Below are positions 1 through 8,607 of a stretch of DNA of 64,000 bases, in pieces (within the stretch, counting starts at the first letter, position 1; each line of letters starts with the position of its first letter). Origin of the DNA: Duganella fentianensis. GTDB taxonomy: Bacteria > Pseudomonadota > Gammaproteobacteria > Burkholderiales > Burkholderiaceae_D. Where the stretch lies: positions 701,830-765,829 of the forward strand of contig NZ_WWCL01000004.1 in the NCBI RefSeq assembly GCF_009857835.1, in the 5' to 3' direction. Below the pieces are notes generated by a model. The model was not told the DNA's origin. It searched no databases and saw nothing but the letters and a program-made list of their open reading frames with translations. A program made the translations under genes and the position numbers.

Positions 1-360
1 GGTCAATCGGTAGTAACCGTGTTCGGTCTGACCTTCAAGGAAAACTGCCCGGATCTGCGCAACTCCAAAGTAATCGATGTGATTCGTGAGCTGCAATCCT
101 ATGGCATCCAGGTGCAGGTCACCGATCCGCAGGCGGATCCGGAGGAGGCGCTGCACGAGTATGGTATCAAACTGACGCCGTTCGATCAGCTGCGTCCTGC
201 TGAGGCGGCAGTGATCGCCGTCGCCCACAGCGAATATGCGAGCTGGACGGCCCAACAGTTCCGTGCCGTGCTGACCGAACGTCCGGTAGTGATCGACGTC
301 AAGGGACTATGCGAACGTACTGCCTTTGAAGATGCCGGCATGATTCTGTGGCGTCTGTGA
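1..360 (+). CDS. UDP-N-acetylglucosamine 6-dehydrogenase (TviB/WbpO type), C-terminal part
   Basis: The reading frame is open from base 1, so this is the last 119 residues of a gene cut by the left edge; the GTG at 19 is internal. The sequence matches the C-terminal UDP-binding domain of the UDP-glucose/GDP-mannose dehydrogenase family, with the FGLTFKENCPDLRNSK segment typical of TviB/WbpO/WecC enzymes that oxidise UDP-GlcNAc (or UDP-GalNAc) to the uronic acid. The catalytic cysteine and Rossmann domain lie outside. The epimerase at 368 starts 7 bases after the stop, and the TviB plus WbpP-like pair suggests a UDP-GalNAc-uronate product. Substrate is inferred from context. Confidence 0.85.
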   Translation, partial: GQSVVTVFGLTFKENCPDLRNSKVIDVIRELQSYGIQVQVTDPQADPEEALHEYGIKLTPFDQLRPAEAAVIAVAHSEYASWTAQQFRAVLTERPVVIDVKGLCERTAFEDAGMILWRL

Positions 361-367
361 GGTGAAG

Positions 368-1399
368 ATGTCGGCATATCAAGAATTGCAAGGCACGCTG
401 CGCAGCGCGCCGAAGACCTGGCTGATTACCGGTGTGGCGGGCTTCATCGGCTCGAATCTGCTGGAGACCCTGCTGTCGCTGGATCAGCAGGTGGTGGGTC
501 TGGATAATTTCGATACTGGCCACCGGCAGAATCTGGAGCGGGTGCAGGCACTGGTGACGCCAGAACAATGGCGGCGTTTCCGTTTTCAGGAAGGCGATAT
601 CTGCGACCCTAGTGCCTGCGTCGCAGCCGTGCAGGGGGTGGACTACGTGCTGCACCAGGCGGCACTGGGAAGTGTGCCCCGTTCGCTGGAAAACCCGCGC
701 CGTACCAACGATACCAATATCACCGGCTTCCTCAACATGCTCGTCGCCGCACGCGATGCGCGCGTGCGCCGCTTCGTGTACGCTGCCTCCAGCTCCACTT
801 ATGGCGATCATCCGGGCCTGCCCAAGGTGGAGGAGGTGATCGGCAAGCCGCTGTCGCCATATGCCGTGACCAAGTACGTCAACGAGCTGTATGCAGATGT
901 GTTCGCACGCTGCTACGGCCTGTCGTCGATAGGTTTGCGTTACTTCAACGTGTTCGGTCCCCGCCAAGATCCTAATGGCGCCTATGCCGCCGTGATTCCC
1001 AAGTGGTATGGCGCGCTGCTCAGTGGCGAGCAAATCCAGATTAACGGTGACGGTGAGACCAGTCGCGACTTTTGCTACATTGCCAATGTGGTGCAAGCCA
1101 ATCTGCTGGCCGCAACCAGCGAGCGGGCGGAAGCGGTGAACCAGGTGTACAACGTGGCGCTGGGTGATCGCACCACCCTGAATGAACTGTTCGAGCTGAT
1201 ACGCCAGCGGGTCGCCCGCAGTGTGCCGGCCGCCGCCAGCGCCGTGGCCAATTACCGCGCCTTCCGCGACGGTGATGTGCGCCATTCCCAGGCCGATACC
1301 AGCAAGATTGTTTCGCTGTTGGGCTATGCCCCTACGCATCGCGTTGCGGAAGGGTTGGATCAGGCCACGGCTTACTACCTTGCCGTGATCGGGCGCTAA
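368..1399 (+). CDS. NAD-dependent epimerase, WbpP/TviC-like UDP-GlcNAc(A) 4-epimerase
   Basis: A 343-residue extended short-chain dehydrogenase. It shows the NAD-binding TGVAGFIG motif (residues 21-28), the serine triad region SSSTYG (141-146) and the catalytic YAVTK (Y165, K169). Length and the opening LITGVAGFIGSNLLE fit WbpP/TviC, which interconvert GlcNAc and GalNAc forms of the UDP-sugar or its uronate. The ATG at 368 is preferred over the GTG at 362 because GAGGTG (359-364) is well spaced before it. It directly follows the dehydrogenase end, so the two probably act in succession. Exact substrate is inferred. Confidence 0.85.
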   Translation: MSAYQELQGTLRSAPKTWLITGVAGFIGSNLLETLLSLDQQVVGLDNFDTGHRQNLERVQALVTPEQWRRFRFQEGDICDPSACVAAVQGVDYVLHQAALGSVPRSLENPRRTNDTNITGFLNMLVAARDARVRRFVYAASSSTYGDHPGLPKVEEVIGKPLSPYAVTKYVNELYADVFARCYGLSSIGLRYFNVFGPRQDPNGAYAAVIPKWYGALLSGEQIQINGDGETSRDFCYIANVVQANLLAATSERAEAVNQVYNVALGDRTTLNELFELIRQRVARSVPAAASAVANYRAFRDGDVRHSQADTSKIVSLLGYAPTHRVAEGLDQATAYYLAVIGR

Positions 1400-1403
1400 C
1401 TCG

Positions 1404-2582
1404 ATGGTGCCCAACGTCATGTTCGTTGTGCCCAGCCTGATCCGGGCTGGGGCGGAAACCCAGGTGATCGATCTGGTCAACCAGATCGATCCGGGGCAGA
1501 TGCGCGTACATCTGTTTACCTTTGAACGCCAGCTGGACCTGCTTGAAAAGCTGGACCGTAGCAAAGTCAGTCACCATCAGTGTGTGCGGCGCAGTAAGTA
1601 CGACTTGCAGCCGGCGCGCGAACTGGGGCGCTTGATCGACGAGCTGGAAATTGATGTGGTGCATTGCACGCTGCAGTTCGCGTTGCTGTGCGGCTGGCTG
1701 GCGCGCCGCTACAGCCGGCGCCAGCCACGCCTGATCGTCTCCGTCCATACCACGCTCAATCGTGATTTCAAAGGCGATGTGCTGGACTGGGTGATGTACC
1801 AGTGGCTGATGCGGGCCTGTGACCAGATTATTTTTGTCTGCGATGCGCAGCGTCATCACTGGATACGGCGTTTCCCGTTTATTGCTGCCACTGCCGTGAC
1901 TATCCATAACGGTATCAATGTGGCGCGTTTCGATCCATCCCAGACTGCGCCGGCCGGGGTGGCATTGCGGGCGCAACTGGGGATACCGGCCGACGCCGTG
2001 GTGCTCGCTCACGTTGCTGCCTTCCGCCCGGAAAAGGCCCATCAAGTGTTGCTGCAGGCGCTGGCGCAAGTCATGCCGGAATTGCCTGAGTTGCAGGTGA
2101 TTTTTGCCGGTGACGGCCCTTTGCGGTCCGCCATCACGGAGCAGGGCCGGCAGTTGGGCCTGGCGCCGCGTCTGCACTTTACCGGTAGCCTGCCCGATGT
2201 GCGGCCAGTTCTGGCGGCGGCCGATTTTTCCGTGCTGCCGTCGATCGCTGTCGAGACGTTTTCACTGGCCATGCTGGAATCGCTGGCGCTGGAAGTACCG
2301 ATGATCGCTTCCGACCTGGGCGGTGCCCGCGAGGCGGTGCTGCAGGGCGAGACGGGTGCGCTGGTGCCCCCCGGGCAGGTGGCCGAACTGGCCGCAGCAT
2401 TGCGTGCCTTGTGCCGCGATGCAGCTGGTCGCCGCCGCATGGGGCAGCGTGGACGACAGCTGGTGCTGGAACGTTATGATGGCGCGATGATGGCGCAAAA
2501 AACGGCTGATGCCGTGCTGCAATGCGTGCGCAGTGCGCCAGGGGCTGCGCGACTGCCGTACGCCAAGAGCATGGGTAAGTAA
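1404..2582 (+). CDS. GT4-family glycosyltransferase
   Basis: A 392-residue GT-B glycosyltransferase. The N-terminal half opens with VPSLIRAGAETQVIDL, the usual acceptor-side start of family GT4. The C-terminal half carries the nucleotide-sugar site with LAHVAAFRPEKAHQ and the E-x7-E motif (E284 and E292 in VETFSLAMLE). No signal peptide or membrane segment is seen, so it probably works at the cytoplasmic face, adding a sugar to a lipid-linked repeat unit. Donor and acceptor cannot be read from sequence. Its stop overlaps the start of the next gene (TAATG at 2580-2584), so the two are translationally coupled. Confidence 0.88.
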   Translation: MVPNVMFVVPSLIRAGAETQVIDLVNQIDPGQMRVHLFTFERQLDLLEKLDRSKVSHHQCVRRSKYDLQPARELGRLIDELEIDVVHCTLQFALLCGWLARRYSRRQPRLIVSVHTTLNRDFKGDVLDWVMYQWLMRACDQIIFVCDAQRHHWIRRFPFIAATAVTIHNGINVARFDPSQTAPAGVALRAQLGIPADAVVLAHVAAFRPEKAHQVLLQALAQVMPELPELQVIFAGDGPLRSAITEQGRQLGLAPRLHFTGSLPDVRPVLAAADFSVLPSIAVETFSLAMLESLALEVPMIASDLGGAREAVLQGETGALVPPGQVAELAAALRALCRDAAGRRRMGQRGRQLVLERYDGAMMAQKTADAVLQCVRSAPGAARLPYAKSMGK

Positions 2583-4021
2583 TGGGATTTGAAGATCGCC
2601 TGTATTCGCTACTGTCCCTGTACATCCGATCGCCGCAATGGGTCAAGTCTATCTTCGGCCGTCTCTATCTTGCCTTGCCTCCCTACGTACGCCGGGGGCG
2701 GCATTATCCGCGCTTTCTGGAACAGGTTGCAGTGCACGATCCGGCGGCGCTGGCACAGCTGTCGCGCGCCAAGCTGACCGAGACGTTGCGCTGGGCATTG
2801 CAGACCGTACCCCGGTACGCCTCCTATGCCCACTTGCTCGGCCAGCTGGAAGCTGATCCCTATGCGGTGCTGCAGCAGCTGCCTATTGTCAGCAAGAGTG
2901 ACGTCAAGGCAGATCTCGATGACTTGCTGTCGCGCCAGATGCCGCTGACGGCAAGGCTGAAGACTTTTACCGGCGGCTCGACGGCCCAGCCCATGATGTT
3001 TTACCTGCACAAAGGGGTGACGCGTACCAAAGAGTATGCCTTCATGGATAGTTTCCACCGTCGCGTAGGCTTGAGCGACAAGGATGTGGTGCTGGCACTG
3101 CGCGGACGCAGCGTGCCCGGCGCTGGTCGCCCCGGTGCCAGTTTGTGGATGTATGAGCCCATCAAGAGGCAGCTGATACTGAGTTGCGACCATCTGGAGC
3201 GCGCCAATATGCCGGCCTATGTAGAGGCCATCCGGCGCTGGAAACCGCGTTTCATCCAGGCCTACCCGTCAGCGTTGCATCCGCTGGCGCGCTGGCTCAA
3301 GGAGCATCCGGCGCCCGATGTGACAGCCCCGATACGCGGCATCATGCTGTATTCGGAAAATGTGTACGAGGGCCAGATGGCCATGCTGCGCTCGGTATTC
3401 GATTGCCCTATCCTGTGTCATTACGGTCATTCCGAGCGGGTCCTGATGGCGGCTTCTATGCCGGACGATGAGCGCTGCTTCTTCTGGCCCCAGTATGGCC
3501 ATGTGGAATTGCTGGATGTGATGGGGCGGCCTGTAACGCAACCGGGCGAACTGGGCGAGCTGGTGGGAACCTGCTACGACAATCAAGTCATGCCGTTCGT
3601 GCGCTATCGTACCGGCGATCTGGCCGTGCTTAGCGATCGTCCCCATCCCGCTCTGCCCGGCTATTTTGCGGTGGAACGGATAGAGGGGCGCTTGCAGGAG
3701 TTTCTGGTGTGCCACGACCACCGCCTGATTTCCATATGCACCATGGGGGCGGCGCATTTCGACGATCTGGCTGCGGTCGAAATGATACAGTACGAACAGT
3801 TCCGGCCCGGACACTTCCTGCTCAATGTGGTGGCCTCGCAAGCCTTGTCCGACGCTGCCCGCGGCCGCATCGCCAGGGCAGTGTATGCCAAGACGCAAGG
3901 CGGCTGCCAGGTCGAAGTGCGCGAAGTGGCGCAGATTGCCCGCACCGCTAGTGGTAAGCATCGCATGTTGTTGCAGCATCTGGATATCAGTGAATATTTT
4001 GGTGCGACGCTGGCAAGCTGA
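2582..4021 (+). CDS. CapK/PaaK-like adenylate-forming enzyme in polysaccharide cluster
   Basis: A 479-residue protein of the phenylacetate-CoA ligase / CapK / coenzyme F390 synthetase group of ANL adenylating enzymes. Visible motifs are the phosphate loop FTGGSTAQP (about residues 128-136), YGHSERVLMA near the middle and the RYRTGDLAVL core motif. A C-terminal ligase-like subdomain is present but ends early. Relatives are common in capsule and exopolysaccharide loci, yet their acid substrate is mostly unknown. Being followed by a hexapeptide acyltransferase gene suggests that it activates an acid for decorating the polymer. That role is inference; the adenylating fold is well supported. Confidence 0.8.
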   Translation: MGFEDRLYSLLSLYIRSPQWVKSIFGRLYLALPPYVRRGRHYPRFLEQVAVHDPAALAQLSRAKLTETLRWALQTVPRYASYAHLLGQLEADPYAVLQQLPIVSKSDVKADLDDLLSRQMPLTARLKTFTGGSTAQPMMFYLHKGVTRTKEYAFMDSFHRRVGLSDKDVVLALRGRSVPGAGRPGASLWMYEPIKRQLILSCDHLERANMPAYVEAIRRWKPRFIQAYPSALHPLARWLKEHPAPDVTAPIRGIMLYSENVYEGQMAMLRSVFDCPILCHYGHSERVLMAASMPDDERCFFWPQYGHVELLDVMGRPVTQPGELGELVGTCYDNQVMPFVRYRTGDLAVLSDRPHPALPGYFAVERIEGRLQEFLVCHDHRLISICTMGAAHFDDLAAVEMIQYEQFRPGHFLLNVVASQALSDAARGRIARAVYAKTQGGCQVEVREVAQIARTASGKHRMLLQHLDISEYFGATLAS

Positions 4022-4043
4022 GTCGCCCCCTTAGGAGTTTGTT

Positions 4044-4481
4044 ATGTTGCCTCTGTTCCGACTGTATTCCCTGCTCTGGCGCTGGCGTGTGCCACTGCTG
4101 CCACGTTTGCTCTATCTGCTCAACCGCATACTGTTTTCCGTGGCGCTGCCGCCTAGCGTGCGGATGGGTAAGAATGTGGTGCTGGCCTATCAGGGGCTGA
4201 GCACGGTAGTGCATGCCCAGGCCAGTATCGGTGATGATGTGTATATCGGTCCGCAAGTGATCATCGGTGGCCGTAGCGGCGAAAGCCTGGTACCCGTGAT
4301 CGAAGCGGGCGCGTATATCGGCGCTGGTGCGCGCGTGCTAGGGCCTGTCACCGTGGGACGCAATGCACTGGTGGCGGCGGGCGCGGTGGTGTTGGCCGAT
4401 GTGGCGCCCGGGCAAGCCGTTGCCGGCATTCCCGCGCGTCCTATCAAGATGTCGCGCGGCGAAGCGGGGCGGGATACCTGA
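4044..4481 (+). CDS. Hexapeptide-repeat acyltransferase (serine acetyltransferase-like)
   Basis: A short 145-residue left-handed beta-helix protein. Hexapeptide repeats run from about residue 38 (VRMGKNVVLAYQGLSTVVH) to residue 130, including DVYIGPQVIIGG and AYIGAGARVLGPVTVGRNALVAAGAVVLADV. The end AGIPARPIK is typical of the CysE/NodL/LacA acetyltransferases. A clear ribosome site, TAGGAG, lies about 9 bases before the ATG. The first 35 residues are hydrophobic and basic (SLLWRWRVPLLPRLLYLL) and could touch the membrane. Probably it acetylates a sugar of the polymer; true serine acetyltransferases are longer, so that function is unlikely. Confidence 0.82.
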   Translation: MLPLFRLYSLLWRWRVPLLPRLLYLLNRILFSVALPPSVRMGKNVVLAYQGLSTVVHAQASIGDDVYIGPQVIIGGRSGESLVPVIEAGAYIGAGARVLGPVTVGRNALVAAGAVVLADVAPGQAVAGIPARPIKMSRGEAGRDT

Positions 4482-4507
4482 GTGAGGGCGGCGGCCCCGG
4501 CATATCG

Positions 4508-5587
4508 ATGAAGCGGCGCTGGATAGTCATGCTGGGGACGGCGGAGGCAAGCCGGGGCGGGATAGCGGCCGTGCTGCAAGCCTACCGCCGCGGCGGCCTG
4601 TGGTCGCGCTGGCCCGTGCTGCATCTGGCCACCCATACTGATGGCAGCGCGGCCGCCAAACTGGGGCAGGCCTGGCGCAGCTGGGTGCGTCTGCTGTGGC
4701 TGCTACTTACCGGCCGGGTGGCACTGGTGCATCTGCATCTGGCCTCGCGTGCCAGCTTCTGGCGCAAATTGATGTTTTTCCTGCCCGCGAGGCTGGCCCG
4801 GGTACCAGTGCTGGTGCACCTGCATGGCGGGGGATTCCAGAATTTTTATGCGCGGGGCGGCGGGCTGACCCGGGGGGTGATCCGGCTGGTGTTCCGCCAA
4901 GCCGCGTGTGTGCTGGTACTCTCGTCGGGCTGGGCGCACTGGCTGGCGAGCGTGGCGCCGCGCGCGCAGGTGATCGTGCTGCCTAATCCGGTGAGCGTGC
5001 CGTCTGTCGTGCACCGGGAAAAACTGAGCGAGCGCTTGATTTTTCTAGGGCATTTGAGCAAGGCCAAAGGCTGTTACGATTTGCTGGCAGCACTGGCGAT
5101 GCTGGCGCCACGGTACCCTCAGCTCAGCCTGGTGATGGCCGGCGAGGGCGAACGCGCTGCGCTGATGGCTCATGCAGCCAGCCTGGGCCTGGCGCAGCGG
5201 GTACTGTTTCCCGGCTATGTGGATAGGGATGAGCGCGATCGTTTGCTGGCCGATGCGGCCGCATTGGTGCTGCCCTCGTATGCGGAAGGGGTGCCCATGT
5301 GCCTGCTCGAAGCCATGGCGGCGGCAGTGCCGGTGGTGGCCAGCAAGGTAGGTGGCATCCCTGATCTGGTTAGTGCCGGTGTCGAAGGGCTGCTGGTGCC
5401 CCCGGGGGACGTGACGGCACTGGCTGCCGCGCTGGCTACGTTGCTCGATGATGTGGGGCGCGCCCGTGCCATGGGACTGGCTGGACGTAGCACGGTTATT
5501 GCTTGTTATAGCGATGGTCGGGTGCTGGCGCAGCTGGAGCAGCTTTATGCACGATATGCCGGGATCGACAGTAAGTCGGTTTATTAA
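4508..5587 (+). CDS. GT4-family glycosyltransferase
   Basis: A 359-residue GT-B enzyme. The start MKRRWIVMLGTAEASRGGIAA has the glycine-rich loop of GT4 transferases, and VLVHLHGGGFQNFY is a conserved element of the N-terminal domain. The C-terminal domain has LIFLGHLSKAKGCYDLL and the E-x7-E region EGVPMCLLEAMAAAVPVVAS. No signal peptide. It is 27 bases after the acyltransferase gene and is paralogous to the next gene, with which it shares the GGI/GVS N-terminal loop and the HGG element. Presumably it adds one residue of the repeat unit; the sugar is unknown. Confidence 0.87.
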   Translation: MKRRWIVMLGTAEASRGGIAAVLQAYRRGGLWSRWPVLHLATHTDGSAAAKLGQAWRSWVRLLWLLLTGRVALVHLHLASRASFWRKLMFFLPARLARVPVLVHLHGGGFQNFYARGGGLTRGVIRLVFRQAACVLVLSSGWAHWLASVAPRAQVIVLPNPVSVPSVVHREKLSERLIFLGHLSKAKGCYDLLAALAMLAPRYPQLSLVMAGEGERAALMAHAASLGLAQRVLFPGYVDRDERDRLLADAAALVLPSYAEGVPMCLLEAMAAAVPVVASKVGGIPDLVSAGVEGLLVPPGDVTALAAALATLLDDVGRARAMGLAGRSTVIACYSDGRVLAQLEQLYARYAGIDSKSVY

Positions 5588-5611
5588 TATAATGTTATTT
5601 CAAAGGTAATT

Positions 5612-6715
5612 GTGACAACGCGCATGAAGAAAACAGTGATGATGCTGGGGCCGTCCACCGCTGCTGTCAGCGGGGTCAGCACCCATTTAAACCAATTATT
5701 TCATTCAGCGCTGGCGCAGCAGTGGGAGCTGGTGCAGTTTCAGGTGGGCAGCGAAGGGCGCGCCGAATCGACGTTGAGCAAGCTATGGCGCTTTGCCATC
5801 AGTCCGCTGCAATTTGCCGTGGCCATCTGCCGTCTCTGGCCTGCGATCGTCCATCTGAATACATCGCTCGAGCCCAAGAGCTACTGGCGTGACATTGTGT
5901 ATTTACTGATCGCCAAATTATTCGGCCGACGTGTGCTATATCAAGTCCACGGCGGTGCTTTACCTGAACAGTTTTTTGCCGGTCAGCCGATGCGTCGCTG
6001 GTTGCTGCGCCGCATGTTGCGCCTGGCCGATGCCGTGGTGCTGCTGGCCGATATCGAGCTGCAGGCCTATCGCCAGTTCGATCCCCGGCTGGTGCTCAGC
6101 GTGATTCCCAACGCCATCGATCTGGTACCCGATCCGGCCGGCAAGGAGCAGCAGTTGCAAGGCCCGCTAACGGTGGCTTATGTGGGACGTCTGGCGCGCA
6201 ACAAGGGGATTTTCGAACTGCTGGACGCACTGGCACTGGTACGGCGCGAAGGCGTTGCACTGCAACTGGTGATTGCCGGCGGCGGCCCGGACGAGGCCGA
6301 ATTGCGCGCAGCGGTGGAGCGGCTGGCGCTAGCCGATCAAGTGCGTTTCGCCGGCCCCGTGTTCGGCAAAGAGAAAGATGAGCTGTGGGCCCGCGCGGAT
6401 GTGTTCGGTTTCCCGACCTATCATCGCGAGGGGCTGCCTTATGCTTTGCTCGAAAGTATGGCCGCGCGCACCGTGCCCCTGGTATGTCCCGTGGGGGCTG
6501 TGCCGGATGTAATGCAGGATGGCGAGCATGGTGTGTTTGTCCCGCCCCGGGATCCGGCGGCGCTGGCCGCCGCTTTGTTGCGTCTGGAGCGTGACCGTGC
6601 CCTGTTGCGGCGCATGGGCGCGGCCGGGCGCCAGCGTATAGAACAAGCTTATACCGTGGAACGTTTGGCGCGTGATTTTGACGCCGCCTATACGCGCCTG
6701 TGTACTGAACATTGA
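5612..6715 (+). CDS. GT4-family glycosyltransferase
   Basis: A 367-residue GT-B transferase with MLGPSTAAVSGVSTHLNQLF at the start, VLYQVHGGALPEQF in the N-terminal domain and VAYVGRLARNKGIFELLDAL plus the E-x7-E segment EGLPYALLESMAARTVPLV in the C-terminal domain. The GTG at 5612 is chosen because AAAGG lies just upstream; the ATG at 5624 would lose only four residues and remains possible. Organisation resembles the preceding transferase, suggesting an old duplication. It ends 16 bases before the amidotransferase start. Specificity cannot be told from sequence. Confidence 0.87.
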   Translation: MTTRMKKTVMMLGPSTAAVSGVSTHLNQLFHSALAQQWELVQFQVGSEGRAESTLSKLWRFAISPLQFAVAICRLWPAIVHLNTSLEPKSYWRDIVYLLIAKLFGRRVLYQVHGGALPEQFFAGQPMRRWLLRRMLRLADAVVLLADIELQAYRQFDPRLVLSVIPNAIDLVPDPAGKEQQLQGPLTVAYVGRLARNKGIFELLDALALVRREGVALQLVIAGGGPDEAELRAAVERLALADQVRFAGPVFGKEKDELWARADVFGFPTYHREGLPYALLESMAARTVPLVCPVGAVPDVMQDGEHGVFVPPRDPAALAAALLRLERDRALLRRMGAAGRQRIEQAYTVERLARDFDAAYTRLCTEH

Positions 6716-6731
6716 AATAGGAGTCGTATCC

Positions 6732-8600
6732 ATGTGTGGAATTGCCGGATTTGTACTCGCTGCGCCGCAGCCGGAACGGCCCCAGTTGCTGCGTGCCATG
6801 GGGCAGGCGATCGCTCACCGGGGTCCCGATGACGCCGGTTTCCTCGAGGTCGATACTGCCGATGGTCAGTATCATGTGGGCCTGGCGCACCGGCGCCTGT
6901 CCATCATCGATCTGGCGACCGGCCATCAGCCGATAGGCAACGAGGATGGCAGCGTGCAGATCGTCTTCAATGGCGAAGTGTATAACTTCGAAGCCTTGCG
7001 CACGCAGCTGATCGATCTGGGTCACCAGTTTGTTACAGCGTCGGATACGGAAACCATCGTCCATGCCTACGAGCAGTGGGGCTATGCCTGCGTCGAGCAT
7101 TTCCGCGGCATGTTTGCATTCGCCATCTGGGATGCGGCGCGCGAGCGTCTGTTCCTGGCCCGTGACCGCTTCGGCAAGAAGCCGCTGTTCTTCCACGAAC
7201 ATGAAGGCAACCTGCTGTTCGCGTCCGAAATCAAGGCTTTGTTGGCGGCACCGGATGTGGTTGCGGCAGCCGATACGGCGGCGATCTGGGACTATCTGTC
7301 CTACCGCTACGTGCCGGGGCCGCGTACCCTGTTTGAAAACATCCGCAAGCTGGGCCCTGGTTGCTATGCCGTGTGGGAAAAAGGCCAGTTGACGGAAACC
7401 CCGTATTACCGCAATCCCGACAGCCTGCCGCCGCGCGCCCAGCCCATGCCGGCCGACCCGGTCGCGACCTTCCTCGACAAGCTTGATGAAGCAGTGCGCA
7501 TTCGCATGGTGTCGGATGTGCCGTTCGGCGCCTTCCTGTCCGGCGGACTCGATTCCTCCGCCGTGGTGGGATTGATGTCGCGCCACTCCACGTTGCCGGT
7601 CAAGACTTTTTCTGTAGGTTTCAAGGAAGGCGCGTTCAGCGAGCTGCGCTATGCGGCCGAGATTGCCCGCCAGTTCAAAACCGATCACCACGAGCTGACT
7701 GTCTCGGTCAACCAGGTGATGGATCTGCTGCCTACGCTTGTGCGCTTCCGCGATGCGCCGGTGGCCGAACCGTCGGATATTCCCATCTATCTGTTGGCCC
7801 AGGAAGCGCGCAAAACCGTCAAGATGGTACTGACGGGCGAAGGGTCGGACGAATTCCTCGGCGGTTATCCGAAGCACGTCTATGAAAATCTGGTCCAGCC
7901 CTATCAGCGTCTGCCTGGCTGGCTGCGTGCGGGCGTGATCGAGCCGGCCGTATGTGCTTTGCCTTACCGCTTCCAGCGCGCCAAGACGGCCATCGTCAAC
8001 CTCGGGCTGGATGCCTTCGAACAGCGCATGCCACGCTGGTTCGGTGCGCTGTCCGAGCGCGAGCGCGAGCATCTGGTGGCGCTCGACCCGCTGCCGCCGG
8101 GGCGCAATCGCGCCATGCAGGTTGCCAGCGAGGGTAGCACGCCGATGCGGCGCATTCTCAGTTTCGATCAGACCAGCTGGTTGCCCGACAATCTGCTCGA
8201 ACGTGGCGACCGCATGACCATGGCCGCTTCGCTGGAAGCGCGCATGCCGTTCATGGATCACGAACTGGCCGCCTATGTGTCCACCCTGCCGGACCAGTAT
8301 CGGGTGCGGGGCAAGGTCACCAAATGGGTGTTGCGCGAAGCGATGAAGCGCATGTTGCCAGTGTCCATACTGGAGCGTCCCAAGGTGGGCTTCCGCGTGC
8401 CCGTCAATGAATGGTTCCGCGGCCCTATGCGCGAATACCTGTACGACCACCTGACCGGCCCCGATTCGCGCACCCGTGATTACTACCGTCGTGAAGCGCT
8501 GGAGAAGGTGCTGGCAGACCACGTCGCCGAACGCCAGAACCACGAAAAACTGTTATGGAGCCTGCTCAATCTAGAGATCTGGCACCGCGAGTACCTGTGA
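6732..8600 (+). CDS. asnB: AsnB-like glutamine amidotransferase (polysaccharide cluster type)
   Basis: A 622-residue class II glutamine amidotransferase fused to an asparagine synthetase-like ATP pyrophosphatase domain. The start is fixed by chemistry: Met must be removed to expose the catalytic Cys2 in MCGIAGF, and AGGAG stands upstream at a good distance. RGPDDAG, the FNGEVYNFE segment and the PP-loop SGGLDSS (about residues 269-275) are intact, so both half reactions should work. In O-antigen and exosortase-linked polysaccharide loci such enzymes are thought to amidate uronic acids or peptide-like substituents rather than free aspartate. The gene lies inside the polysaccharide operon, supporting that reading, but real asparagine synthesis cannot be excluded. 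Confidence 0.88.
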   Translation: MCGIAGFVLAAPQPERPQLLRAMGQAIAHRGPDDAGFLEVDTADGQYHVGLAHRRLSIIDLATGHQPIGNEDGSVQIVFNGEVYNFEALRTQLIDLGHQFVTASDTETIVHAYEQWGYACVEHFRGMFAFAIWDAARERLFLARDRFGKKPLFFHEHEGNLLFASEIKALLAAPDVVAAADTAAIWDYLSYRYVPGPRTLFENIRKLGPGCYAVWEKGQLTETPYYRNPDSLPPRAQPMPADPVATFLDKLDEAVRIRMVSDVPFGAFLSGGLDSSAVVGLMSRHSTLPVKTFSVGFKEGAFSELRYAAEIARQFKTDHHELTVSVNQVMDLLPTLVRFRDAPVAEPSDIPIYLLAQEARKTVKMVLTGEGSDEFLGGYPKHVYENLVQPYQRLPGWLRAGVIEPAVCALPYRFQRAKTAIVNLGLDAFEQRMPRWFGALSEREREHLVALDPLPPGRNRAMQVASEGSTPMRRILSFDQTSWLPDNLLERGDRMTMAASLEARMPFMDHELAAYVSTLPDQYRVRGKVTKWVLREAMKRMLPVSILERPKVGFRVPVNEWFRGPMREYLYDHLTGPDSRTRDYYRREALEKVLADHVAERQNHEKLLWSLLNLEIWHREYL

Positions 8601-8607
8601 GTCCGTC

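Noticed and set aside
6096..8543. An 815-residue minus-strand frame opposite the asnB-like gene
   Set aside because: Low-complexity product and full overlap with an enzyme gene that has all catalytic motifs.
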